This document shows, piece after piece, positions 53,022-61,700 of a stretch of 64,000 nucleotides of DNA. A program made the translations under genes and the position numbers. This DNA comes from Geomonas anaerohicana (GTDB taxonomy: Bacteria > Desulfobacterota > Desulfuromonadia > Geobacterales > Geobacteraceae), in NCBI RefSeq assembly GCF_016458305.1, contig NZ_JAEMHL010000008.1:1-64000 (forward strand). The letters are read 5' to 3'. How positions within the stretch are numbered: the stretch's first letter is position 1; each line of letters starts with the position of its first letter. The notes beneath the pieces were generated by a model that did not search any database, was not told the DNA's origin, and worked only from the letters and a program-made list of their open reading frames with translations.

Positions 53022-53549
53022 TTACATGAAGAGCATGAAGCCGTTCGCGAATTGAACCAAGCCGCAGATGCCGACGGCAACGCCCGCCACCCAGACAATC
53101 TTCTTTTTCAATAACGCGGCAATGGAGGAGAGCAGGATGGCGATCTGCAGGAAGATGACGGCGAGCCCGAAGGGGCGGCCGTGCCGCTGCGCGTCGTCCC
53201 TCTCCTTCTCGAGTTTCTTGGCGTCGTCCTGAATCTTGGCCTTCTCCTGGTCATACTTGGCGATTTTGCCTTTCAACGCCTGCACCCTGGCCTCGATGGC
53301 GGCGGCCAGTTTCTGGTCGCCGGTCCTCAAAAGCTCGCGCTCCAGTTGCCCCTGCTCCGTCTCGGCGAGAGACTGCTTGATGCTCTTGGCCTGGTAGAAG
53401 GCCCACTGGTCCGAAGCCTGGTTCTGCACCAGGACGGACCTGGTCGAGAAGCCGCCCCCCTTGAAGGTGGCCAGCGTAGCGCAGACGGCCAGGACCACGG
53501 TGGTGAGTGCGAGATAGTTGAGCCAAGGCTCCTTTTTTTCTTCTGCCAT
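53022..53549 (-). CDS. DUF4337 membrane protein
   Basis: 175 residues. The N-terminal membrane helix (LALTTVVLAVCATLATFKGG), a helical coiled central segment (AIEARVQALKGKIAKYDQEK) and two C-terminal membrane helices match DUF4337, including SDQWAFYQAKSIKQ. Function unknown. GGAGG is correctly placed for the second ATG (53549), not the first. Confidence 0.8.
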   Translation of the reverse strand: MAEEKKEPWLNYLALTTVVLAVCATLATFKGGGFSTRSVLVQNQASDQWAFYQAKSIKQSLAETEQGQLERELLRTGDQKLAAAIEARVQALKGKIAKYDQEKAKIQDDAKKLEKERDDAQRHGRPFGLAVIFLQIAILLSSIAALLKKKIVWVAGVAVGICGLVQFANGFMLFM

Positions 53550-53594
53550 TGTCATACCTCCTGCTGGTAGTGATGGGTGTCGTTACGGCGGCAG

Positions 53595-54641
53595 CTAGTG
53601 CTCATGCCGGTGATGCTGATCAGGCCAGTGCACGTGGGAATGGGTGACCGGCCGGTGCACGTGAAAGTGGTCGTGCGGCTCCCCCTCTTCCCCTTCCGGG
53701 TGATCGTGATCGTGGTGCTCGTCGTGACGGTGCGGATGGGCGTGGGCCATCTCCTCGTGGCTATGGCGGTGGCCGTGCACCTCCACGTAGAGGAGCAGGA
53801 TGCCGGCCAGCATCAGCGCCGTGGCGACCCAGTAGGCGGTGGGCGGACGCTCACCCAGCAGCGCAACGGAGAGGAGCGTCCCGAAGAAGGGACCGACCGC
53901 AAAGAAGGTGGCGGTGCGGGCGGCGCCGATCTGGCGCAGGGCCTCCACGAAGAGGACGAGACTGAGACCGTAGCTCATGGCGCCCACACCGAGCGCGCCC
54001 GCGATCTGCGCCGTGGTCGCGGTGCCGGCACTGAAGACGAGCGCGAGGATGATGGAAAAGAACCCCGCGGCGAGTCCCTTCACCGACGCCAGCACCGTGG
54101 AAGAGATTTCGTCCACGTCGCGGGTCAGGTTGTTGTCGATGCCCCAGAAGACGCAGGCGACCACCACCAGCAGGCCGGAGAGCGAAAAGGAAAGGCCGCC
54201 TTGTGCCCTGAGTACGACCAGCCCGGCACCGACCAGGATCAGTACTTTGCCGGCCCAGACGTAGGGGCCGATGTATTCCCTGAAGACGAGCCAGGCGATG
54301 AGGGTGGTGGCCACGGTCTCCAGGTTGAGAAGCAGCGAAACCTCGGAGGCGGTGCCGTACTTGATGCCGAAGGCGAGGCAGAGCGGCGCGACGATGCCGC
54401 CGGCGATAACGGCACCGACGAGCTTCAGCCGGTGTTCCGGGGAGAGCAGGCGCAGTTCGGCCCGGGTGCTCTTGCGCTGGAAAAGGAGCAGCGCCTGCAG
54501 CCCGAGCCCCGACCCCAGGTAGAGCAGCCCGGCGAGCAGGGCCGGCGACATGCCGCCGATGAGCAGCTTGCAAAAGACCGGCGACACGCCGAAGAGCGCC
54601 GCGGATAGCATGGCGAAAAGTTGTCCGGTGAAGACGGGCAG
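53595..54641 (-). CDS. EamA/DMT-family transporter with histidine-rich tail
   Basis: About 348 residues with ten membrane helices in two EamA repeats (SAALFGVSPVFCKLLIGG; VACVFWGIDNNLTRDVD). A cytoplasmic C-terminal tail of roughly 65 residues carries about 20 histidines (HGHRHSHEEMAHAHPHRHDE), which suggests metal binding and possibly metal export. Family similarity (VFTGQLFAM) extends ten codons upstream of the first ATG (54611) without any ATG, GTG or TTG. A CTG at 54641 has GGAGG six bases upstream, so I place the start there. Confidence 0.8.
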   Translation of the reverse strand: MPVFTGQLFAMLSAALFGVSPVFCKLLIGGMSPALLAGLLYLGSGLGLQALLLFQRKSTRAELRLLSPEHRLKLVGAVIAGGIVAPLCLAFGIKYGTASEVSLLLNLETVATTLIAWLVFREYIGPYVWAGKVLILVGAGLVVLRAQGGLSFSLSGLLVVVACVFWGIDNNLTRDVDEISSTVLASVKGLAAGFFSIILALVFSAGTATTAQIAGALGVGAMSYGLSLVLFVEALRQIGAARTATFFAVGPFFGTLLSVALLGERPPTAYWVATALMLAGILLLYVEVHGHRHSHEEMAHAHPHRHDEHHDHDHPEGEEGEPHDHFHVHRPVTHSHVHWPDQHHRHEH

Positions 54642-54733
54642 GCGGCACCTCCGGGAGCGGTTCCCTTACTGGGAGAAGAACAATAACCGATGTGAGGAGA
54701 ATTTTCCATAGGGTAAACAAAGCGGAAAAGCCT

Positions 54734-54847
54734 TAACGCAAAGACGCCAAGGCGCTAAGGCGCAAAGAAAAGACAAATGGGGAAAGGCAAAAGCATCAAT
54801 GCCTCGATTATCCCCGCTTTTCTTTGCACCTTTGCGGCTTTGCGTTT
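54734..54847. repeat. REPIN-like palindromic element, copy A
   Basis: AACGCAAAGACGCCAAGGCG at the left and CTTTGCGGCTTTGCGTT at the right form terminal inverted repeats around about 60 bases. Confidence 0.75.
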
Positions 54848-54860
54848 AAAAGCGTTTTGT

Positions 54861-54966
54861 TAACGCAAAGCCGCAAGGACGCAAAGGACAGCACAAACAA
54901 CAGAAACTATGACTCTCAAAGCTTCCCGCTCTCTTTGCGCCTTCGCGGCTTGGCGTCTTTGCGTTG
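54861..54966. repeat. REPIN-like palindromic element, copy B
   Basis: AACGCAAAGCCGCAAGGACG at the left and GGCTTGGCGTCTTTGCGTT at the right. Same family as copies A and C, 14 bp after copy A. Confidence 0.75.
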
Positions 54967-55073
54967 AGGCTTGAGAGAATGCTAAGTATCTTTTGCTACC
55001 GGCATTTTGTTATAATTAGGCATAGGCACAAGAGGTGCCTGTCAGGCATTGTCTGAGAGCAAGGGGGAACACC

Positions 55074-55553
55074 ATGAACGTTTTCGATTGCGCCATTAAG
55101 ATAGAGGAAGAAACCAAGGCATACTATCAAGGTCTGGAAGCCGAAGCGATGGAGCCCGAGATGAAGGTGCTGTTCTCCATGCTTGCCGCTTCCGAAGAGG
55201 AACACCAAAGGAAACTGAGAAGGCTCAGAAAGAGAATGGCTGGGGCCAAGCTCGACGGACTGACCGGCAATGTCTGCAGGTTCAGACCGCTGCTCAGCCA
55301 GAGAGAACTCCTGGAAGAAACGGGACGCGACCCCAACTTGTACCGCTTCGCGGTGGCCAACGAGGAACAGGACATCCGCTTCTACGAGGAACTGGCATCG
55401 GCGGCAACGGACCAGACCACGCGTAAAGGTCTGCTGATGCTGGCCCATGAGGAACGACGCCACCTGCAAAAGGTGACCAACATCTACTCGTTCGTGGAGA
55501 CACCGAAGACCTTCCTGGCCTGGAGCGAGTTCAGCAACAGGCAGGAGCTCTAG
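55074..55553 (+). CDS. Ferritin-like / rubrerythrin-type di-iron protein
   Basis: 159 residues, four-helix bundle. The E-(x)n-ExxH metal ligands repeat: EEETKAYYQGLEAEAMEP, then ASEEEHQRKL, then NEEQDIRFYEEL and HEERRHLQKV. No C-terminal rubredoxin domain. Family roles include peroxide reduction and iron handling in anaerobes. The ATG at 55074 has AAGGGGG six bases upstream. Followed by a strong terminator. Confidence 0.85.
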   Translation: MNVFDCAIKIEEETKAYYQGLEAEAMEPEMKVLFSMLAASEEEHQRKLRRLRKRMAGAKLDGLTGNVCRFRPLLSQRELLEETGRDPNLYRFAVANEEQDIRFYEELASAATDQTTRKGLLMLAHEERRHLQKVTNIYSFVETPKTFLAWSEFSNRQEL

Positions 55554-55577
55554 CACCACCTGCGCGAAGAAACGAAG

Positions 55578-55602
55578 AAGCCCGCCGGCAACGGCGGGCT
55601 TT
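55578..55602 (+). terminator. Intrinsic terminator
   Basis: AAGCCCGCCG / CGGCGGGCTT stem with a short CAA loop and T-rich tail, right after the ferritin-like gene. Confidence 0.85.
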
Positions 55603-55623
55603 CTCGTTTTAAGGCCCTCACTT

Positions 55624-55740
55624 TAACGCAAAGCCGCAAAGGCGCTAAGGTGCGAAGGCAAAATCCAAATGAGAAACCAGGATAGACTCCAACGTTTCGG
55701 TCTTCATTGCGCCTTGGCGGCTTTGCGGCTTTGCGTTGAG
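55624..55740. repeat. REPIN-like palindromic element, copy C
   Basis: AACGCAAAGCCGCAAAGGCG at the left, GCGGCTTTGCGGCTTTGCGTT-like end at the right. Same family as 54734-54966. Confidence 0.7.
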
Positions 55741-55757
55741 GCTTTTAACAGTAGTTG

Positions 55758-56030
55758 TCACTCGGTTTCGGGTTTGGCGGGGTCGTAGGCGCTGTCGGGG
55801 TCGCACTCGGGACGGAGATAGCGCTCCAGCCCCTCGTAGAGACGGTCGGAGGTCAGCTTGATCGCCATCACCATGTCCATCTCCTGAACGATCCCCTGCT
55901 TGAGGTAGCTCAGGTGCAGCCGGTCCACCAGCCCCTTCAACTGCTGCGACAGGCAGTAGACCTCTTTCAGCATCACGTAGTTGCTCTCGGCAAGCTCCTG
56001 CAGCCGTTCGTCTTTCAATCCGGATGTCAT
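55758..56030 (-). CDS. Small helical hypothetical protein
   Basis: 90 residues, almost entirely helical (LKEVYCLSQQLKGLVDRLHL), acidic C-terminus, no signal peptide or Cys cluster. GGGAGGGACC before the ATG is a good ribosome site. Last gene of the minus-strand run that starts with arsR-hgcA. No family recognised. Confidence 0.6.
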   Translation of the reverse strand: MTSGLKDERLQELAESNYVMLKEVYCLSQQLKGLVDRLHLSYLKQGIVQEMDMVMAIKLTSDRLYEGLERYLRPECDPDSAYDPAKPETE

Positions 56031-56052
56031 GGTCCCTCCCCGGCGCCCGACC

Positions 56053-56241
56053 TCAGCGCCAAGCGATGCAGTTGACCGGGCAGCTGTCTATGGCCTGTTG
56101 GATTTTCCCCCTGTCTGCGCCCGCCCGCCCGTGCACCTCGGAGACACCGTCACCGTTGAGCCGGAACATTTCGGGGAGGATGCTCACGCAAAGCCCACAC
56201 CCTATGCAGACCTGCTGATCGACGTACACCTGGCTCGGCAT
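56053..56241 (-). CDS. Monocluster [4Fe-4S] ferredoxin
   Basis: 62 residues. VCIGCGLCVSILPEMF supplies three Cys (C12, C15, C18) and DSCPVNCIAW the fourth, the pattern of small single-cluster ferredoxins (Fer4_13 type). Low-potential electron carrier in the cytoplasm. It is 22 bp from the next gene and downstream of the hgcAB region on the same strand. Confidence 0.85.
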   Translation of the reverse strand: MPSQVYVDQQVCIGCGLCVSILPEMFRLNGDGVSEVHGRAGADRGKIQQAIDSCPVNCIAWR

Positions 56242-56387
56242 CTGTAATCCCTCCCGTTCGAAGGTGGAAACGGGTTAAAGATACACGAAAATCGCCGAAT
56301 GTCGAACCCGTCCGGGGCAGGAGCGGGAGAGAACTGCGACGCTGCGAAGGGGGCTGCGGGTCGTGGGAAACGGTGAGCTGCGACGGG

Positions 56388-56687
56388 CTATTTGGGCTTG
56401 TAGGTGAAGCAGTCGGGATGCGATTCGTGCATGCCGACGTCGACGGCGGGAGCCGTGCACTCGAGGGACTGGTTGTAGCTGCAATTCTCCACCTTGCAGG
56501 CACCGATGCCCCCCTGGACGTCGATGATCCCCCCCCTCTGGCTGCCCTGCATGAAGGTATCGCACTCGGGGCAGAGGTCGCCGGGGCCGCCCACGGTGAT
56601 GGCGAGCGTGTGGCAGGAATTGTGCTTATTGTAGGCGCATTGCGTTACGTTGCAGGAATTGATCTTCACCATCTGCTTCTCTTGCAT
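56388..56687 (-). CDS. DUF1540 tandem cysteine-rich protein
   Basis: 99 residues with two DUF1540 units, INSCNVTQCAYNKHNSC with CPECDTF, and GGIGACKVENCSYNQSLEC with HPDCF. Each presents four to five Cys and probably a metal site. GGAGG is correctly spaced from the ATG. It follows hgcB by 79 bp, separated by a hairpin. Confidence 0.8.
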   Translation of the reverse strand: MQEKQMVKINSCNVTQCAYNKHNSCHTLAITVGGPGDLCPECDTFMQGSQRGGIIDVQGGIGACKVENCSYNQSLECTAPAVDVGMHESHPDCFTYKPK

Positions 56688-56737
56688 GTCATGCCTCCTT
56701 TAGCGGCCCCCTTCGCGCATTAGGAGGTTTTAACAGA

Positions 56738-56759
56738 CCGGCTTTGATAGTCAAGCCGG
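56738..56759 (-). terminator. Hairpin after hgcB
   Basis: CCGGCTTG / CAAGCCGG type stem with a 7-base loop and moderately T-rich sequence downstream on the minus strand; probable end of the hgcAB transcript. Confidence 0.55.
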
Positions 56760-56766
56760 CAAGTCC

Positions 56767-57060
56767 CTACCCGCAACATCCCCCGCCGCTGAAGCCGGGA
56801 AGCTTCTTCTCCCTGAGCCACTCGTGGATCATGCCGCTGGCACACCCGACGCCGGCATCCACTTTCAGCGCGGCAGCGGGGCAGTTGAGCGCGCAGGCGC
56901 CGCACTCCATGCAGGCGTCCCGGTCGGCAATAACGGCCCGTTTCCCCTCGATGCGGAAGATCTGGTGCGGGCAGACCTCGACGCACCTGCCGCAGCCGAT
57001 GCAAAGAGCGCTCTCCAGCTCCAGCGTAGCCACCCCTTCCAGATACCTGAATCCTTTCAT
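56767..57060 (-). CDS. hgcB: Mercury methylation ferredoxin HgcB
   Basis: 97 residues. Two [4Fe-4S] motifs, CIGCGRCVEVCPH (C20-C30) and CMECGACALNCP (C50-C60), are followed by the conserved VGCAS cysteine (C73) and a C-terminal vicinal pair GGGCCG (C95, C96). This full set is diagnostic of HgcB, which reduces the HgcA corrinoid and is thought to deliver Hg(II). It starts 10 bp after hgcA on the same strand. Both hgcAB genes are required for methylmercury formation in known methylators. Confidence 0.93.
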   Translation of the reverse strand: MKGFRYLEGVATLELESALCIGCGRCVEVCPHQIFRIEGKRAVIADRDACMECGACALNCPAAALKVDAGVGCASGMIHEWLREKKLPGFSGGGCCG

Positions 57061-57070
57061 ACCTTCCTCC

Positions 57071-58231
57071 TCAGACGAAAAGACGTCCGGCTACGACGAT
57101 GAAGAGCGCAGCCCCCAGGGCAGCCGCCATGATCGGGAGTCCCAGACGCATCTCCTTTTTCACCCCGGATTTGGACGTGTAGGTGGTGCAGCCGGTGAAA
57201 TTGAGGGTGTAGAAGGAGGAGACCGCCGGAAGTGCCAGGAAACAGGCCAGCGTCGCCGCCCCACCCCACCCTGCCCCACCGGAGAGGGCGTAGAGGAGCG
57301 CGCAGTAGACGAGCCCAGCGCAGGCACCCTTGACCGCAAAGCTGCGCCCGGGTAACAGCGGCAGCAAAAGCGGACCGATGGCGATCCCGATGAAGACGGC
57401 CCCCAAAACGGCAAGCGCCGCGGCGGCCGCGGCATGCGCCCCCCAGAACAGACGTGCCACGAGGTAGACCAGCGCCGTCACCGGGAGCACAGGCTTCGCG
57501 GCCAGCACCAGTTCCACCGGGATCAGCACCAGGCGGTCGTACCAGTTGAAGCGCAGCTCGCGCATGGCGGGTGTGGCCTCACCCCGGTCCAGGTAGGCGG
57601 GGAGATCGGCCGCGCGCACGGTGGCGTAGACGACCCGGAAGCCGCTTCTTTGCTGCACCCGGTGCGCCGATACCCCGGCGGCGCCGAGGATGGGAAGAAT
57701 GAGACGCCGGTGGCTTACCACCTGCGCCAGCCCCACCTTCTCGATGCGGCGCACCAGCTCTCCAGTGCCGAAGGTCCCCTTCCCCGCCGCGCACCAGACG
57801 TTGATGCCGTAGGTCTCCAGGACCAGGAGCCACACGTTGTGGCCGGAGAGCGCCCGGCGCACGATGTCGTAGCTCATCTTGTAGTTGGCGGTCACCACGA
57901 CCGGCGCCTCGCTGTCCGGCGCGCCGATGGCGTAGAGGCCGGGAGGGACCATGAAGGTCATCCGGTTGATGCCCCAGCGTGCCAGGCAGGCGCCCAGGTG
58001 GTCGGCAAGGGTCAGGGTGCTGCCTACTTGTGGCGCCCGTCCGGTTCCCGCGTCAACCCAGCGCTGAAAGCCGGGGACCCGATCGGTGATTTCTCCGCCG
58101 CCGGCGGAGGTGGGGGGGCCTCAGCAGGGAGGCGCATCGGGGTTGGCGCCATCATCCGGCGCGCAGGACGATGGAGCTGCCTGCTTCACCTCGATCTTCT
58201 TGAAGCAGCGCATCTTGATTTCTTCACTCAT
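57071..58231 (-). CDS. hgcA: Mercury methyltransferase corrinoid protein HgcA, probable selenoprotein (in-frame UGA)
   Basis: The corrinoid domain holds the HgcA cap-helix motif GINVWCAAGKGTFG (lower-axial Cys, residue 147 counting from 58231), preceded by PPGLYAIG and VTANYKMSYD; five membrane helices follow. It transfers a methyl group to Hg(II). Conserved HgcA sequence (HLGACLARWGINRM) extends 53 codons upstream of the first ATG (57961) without any start codon. The frame then meets TGA (58121-58123) and continues to an ATG at 58231 giving 36 residues ending DAPPC. A hairpin sits at SECIS distance after the UGA. I read UGA as selenocysteine at residue 37; a nonsense mutation is the alternative. 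The start overlaps arsR. Confidence 0.85.
58093..58109 (-). other. Candidate SECIS hairpin in hgcA
   Basis: Minus strand: CTCCGCC, loop GGC, GGCGGAG, a 7-bp stem that starts 11 bases after the UGA. The loop G residues are bases 22-23 counted from the U of UGA, the same position as the key G residues in the E. coli fdhF SECIS loop. Confidence 0.5.
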
Positions 58232-58628
58232 GGTTCTCCCCCCCGGGGCGGCGCCCCGCAGTATCCGTTTTCTTGGATCCGTAATTGCCGGAACAGCAGG
58301 CGGGGTCACGACGTTCCCGCAGCCGCTGCAGGTCCTCCCGCGCGGTCTCGGTGACCAGGAGAAAGTTGCGCAGGACCGGAACCAGGAACTGCTGCACCGG
58401 TTCCAGCGCGGCTGCGATCGAGTAGTGCGTCCACGCCCCTACCCGGCGCCCCTGCAGCCATCCGGCGTTTTTCAGGATGGCGAGCTGCCGGGAGACGGTG
58501 GACTGGGGCAGCTGCAGCACGGCAACGAGATCGCACACGCACAACTCCCCCGCCTGGAGCAGCAGCGCCAGAAGGCGCAGGCGGGTCTGGTCGTCGAGAG
58601 ACTGAAACAGCAGGGCCATGTTTTCCAT
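58224..58628 (-). CDS. ArsR-family metalloregulator
   Basis: 134 residues from MENMALLFQSL. A winged helix (TRLRLLALLLQAGELCVCDLV ... LPQSTVSRQLAILKNAGWLQ) is present. ELCVCDL is the ArsR alpha-3 thiol motif for As/Sb or other soft metals, and a CC pair (ACCSG) lies near the C-terminus. It overlaps the hgcA start by eight bases, so it is first gene of an arsR-hgcA-hgcB operon. The ATG at 58628 is chosen as the start of conserved sequence; the ribosome site is weak. It likely represses the operon through the inverted repeat just upstream. Confidence 0.88.
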   Translation of the reverse strand: MENMALLFQSLDDQTRLRLLALLLQAGELCVCDLVAVLQLPQSTVSRQLAILKNAGWLQGRRVGAWTHYSIAAALEPVQQFLVPVLRNFLLVTETAREDLQRLRERRDPACCSGNYGSKKTDTAGRRPGGENHE

Positions 58629-58636
58629 GCGGAAAA

Positions 58637-58658
58637 CATATCCGAAATTATGGATATG
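58637..58658 (-). promoter_or_regulatory. Candidate ArsR operator
   Basis: Perfect inverted repeat CATATCC-N8-GGATATG, 8 to 30 bp upstream of the arsR start, AT-rich and positioned to cover the promoter. Confidence 0.65.
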
Positions 58659-58664
58659 ATCAAA

Positions 58665-58696
58665 CAAAAAAAGCCCGGAGGATTTCTCCTCCGGGC
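58665..58696 (-). terminator. Terminator of the cytochrome gene
   Basis: Minus strand: GCCCGGAGGA / TCCTCCGGGC stem with a 4-base loop followed by TTTTTTTG, 33 bp after the cytochrome stop. Confidence 0.9.
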
Positions 58697-58728
58697 AAAT
58701 GCAGGTTGTAGCTCAAGCAACGTCAATC

Positions 58729-61700
58729 TTACAGCCCCGGATTGATGGTTGCCTGCATGTAGCCGAGCGAGCTGCCGGTCAAACTGTAGCAGTAGACCTT
58801 GACGACCTTGCTCGTGGTGGACGTGTAGGTGTGCGTTTGGGTCAGCGTGTTATCAACGATGATCGTGTTCGCGTTCTTGACCAACGTTGAGGTCCCATCG
58901 CCCCAGGAGATCGACACGGTGGTGGTCCCGGCCGGGAGGTTCGAGAAGGTGGCGGTCGGTTTGGCCCAAGTGATGGCGATCGGCGGTGCGATAGCCGTCA
59001 GCGAGACGAAGGTGCTGCTGGATTTCCCTTCTTCGTCGGTTACGGTGAGCTTGATCACCTTGCTACCGGTGGTGAGGAACTTGATCTGAGCGCCGTCCCT
59101 GGAGTTGGCGTTGGTGATCTCAGCGTTGTCGTTGGTGCTCCAGGTGTAGGTGACCCTGCCGGCGTCACCGGTCGGGTTGGTTGCTGCGTTCGGCTGCGCG
59201 TACGGCGCGGAAACGCTGTGGACGCTGCCAGTTGCCCACTGCACGCCACTTTGAGTAGCGCTGTCGTCGGCCAGCGGGAGGTTAATGCTGGCTTTCGGGT
59301 CAATGCCGACACCGAAGGCAGCCGCGTCAGTGAGAGTATTCAGGTACGCAACGAATGCGTCACGGCCTGCGTACTTGGCCTCGCCGCGCACGATCTCGTC
59401 AGCCTTCCACACACTGCCGGCCAGACCAAACGGTGCTGCATCGGTCTGGGTGGAGAGGCGGATTTCTTTCGGATCGGTCTCGTTCGCCTTGACAGCAATC
59501 ACGATGGCACCGTTGCTTTCAGCGACGGTGAAGTCGGGGTTATCTTTGAAAGATGCCGGCAGAGCAGTCACGACCTCTGCCATAGTTGTAGCGTTGTCCT
59601 TACCGAGTTGGGCGGTGCGGAACCAGATCTTCTTGTCGTCACCATTGTCTTTCACGCTACGCACTTCAACTTTCAGCAGCCAGCCTTTGGTGGAGGTGGC
59701 GAGAGATTTGAACTCCTCGCCGACCACGCCAGACGGGGTTGCACAGTAGAACGCACTTCCCTTCACACAGCTGGCCTTAGGCACCGTCCCTGTAATGGTG
59801 GTGGCCCACGCGTCGTTGCGGGTCTGGAAGGTAGACTCGTAGATCACCTCGCTTCTGTCGATGTTGCGCAAAGTGACGTTCCCGGTAGCAGAGGCGTCCG
59901 GTGTGTACGGGGTGTCAAACGTAGTCAGCATAGGCACAGGCACTGTGCGGTCGCCTTTCTTGGTCACGACGTTCGGGTGCGAGTCGGTGACGTCGGCCAA
60001 GCCGTTGACCTTGGTGAAGGCGGTAACCTGGTTGGACTTGAAGCGGAACAGGTAGTTGCCGCTGCCGTCCACGCCGTCCATGTTGCCGCGGACGGGATAG
60101 GCGCCGTTGTAGAACCCTTTATCCTGGCCGTGGCAATCGCTGCAGCCGGTTTTACCCCAAGCGCCGGCAACGGTAGGCGCGATGTTGTGGCTGGCCTTGA
60201 AGGGCACCATCAGGAACGAGATTTTCGGCAGGATCTTTTTGTCGTTGTTCGGGTCGTTGAGCCCGAGGAGTTGCTTGACGCCACCCGAATATTTAGTCGG
60301 ATCGGTTGTGGAAGCGAGGCCTTTCCCGTCGCCCTTGATCGCGGAGAACAGGCCGGCGACCTCGGTCTCGTTAACGAAGCTGCCGTCAGCGTTAGTCGCG
60401 TGGGTGATGGCTACGCGGTTATTGGCGATGTTGATATCGTTGACATGGGTCTGCAGCAGCGGATCCATGCCTGCGTTGCGGCCGTCGTTGTTGGCATCGA
60501 GACCGTTGTTTGCGGTGTCCATACCATTCATGTCGCGGATGAAGAAGGAGGTCAGCAGGTTGGCGGCGTAAAGCTTGCCGTTGTCCCAGTAGAGGGCATT
60601 ACCGTTGGTACCGCCCATATTCTTGGAAACATTCGGCTCGTCGTGCAGCGCCACGCGCCCTTCCAGGTCGGCGCCGGTACCGTCAACGAACGCGCCACCG
60701 CTGAAGTTCTTCCTGATGTGGCAGGCGGTGCAATCGATCAACTGAATGTGGCTGACCGGGTTGCCGGCCTTGTCGTAGGCGATCTTGGCGTTGAGGCCTT
60801 TAGCGGTGTGTGCGGGAGCGGAGTTCGGTGCACCATAGGTCTCATAGGTCGGGGTCGCAGTCGGCTCATGGCAGCTGGAGCACTCCTTGAAGTTGACGGA
60901 GTCGAGCTTGTTCCACAGAGCGTCGAACGCGGAGGCGCCTCCTTTGGCGGGATCGCAAAGGCCCAGGAGGTCCTTGCCGGTGGGCGGCTGGACGCCCGTG
61001 GTACCGATGGTCGGGTTCGCCTTGTCGGTACGCTGATGGCAGGCCATGCAGCCCAGGCTCTGGTGCACTTCGGTGCCCGGAAGCCACTGCTCACCGCGCT
61101 TTTTCCAGTCAACGTTGTACTCACTCTGATGGCAAGCGGCGCAGTTGCTGGACTGGGGCTTTTTGTTCAGGCTGAGACCGAGGTCGACGAAAAGTTTGCC
61201 CGCGGCGTTGGTCTTGACCGCGGTGTAGTTGTAGAAGACCGTAGTGCCGTTGGCGGCGCCGGTATTGGTGACCTGGCCGCTGGCGTTCTTGACCAGGTGG
61301 GTCAGGCCTGCGCCGACAGCACGGGAGGCATCGAACTCACCTTTACGCACGGCTTCCTTGCGGGCTTCCCAGTCGTAGCCGGTCTGGTGGCACATGAGGC
61401 AGTCCATCTCCAGAACGCCGGTTTCGCTGTAAACCTGCTCGACGGCCTCGCCCCTGAGGGCCGGGTCGGGATTGAAAATATCGATGAAGTAGTTAAGGGA
61501 AGTGACCAAGCCGTTGAAGTTGAAGCCGCGGAGTTCGGTACGGTTAGCGGGGGCGTAGGGAGTCGTCATGGTCATTACGTACTCGTGCATGCCGCCACCC
61601 ACGTGGCACTCGGCGCAGTCGCGCATCTCGCCAGCCAGGGAGTTGTCCGCCATGGCCTTGTAGGCTTCCTTGCCGGTCACGCCTTGCAGCCAGGGGAAGG

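Noticed and set aside
51356-53098. 580-codon minus-strand frame across the deaminase-like gene
   Set aside because: Antisense to a clear amidohydrolase gene and crosses its terminator; no recognisable domain.
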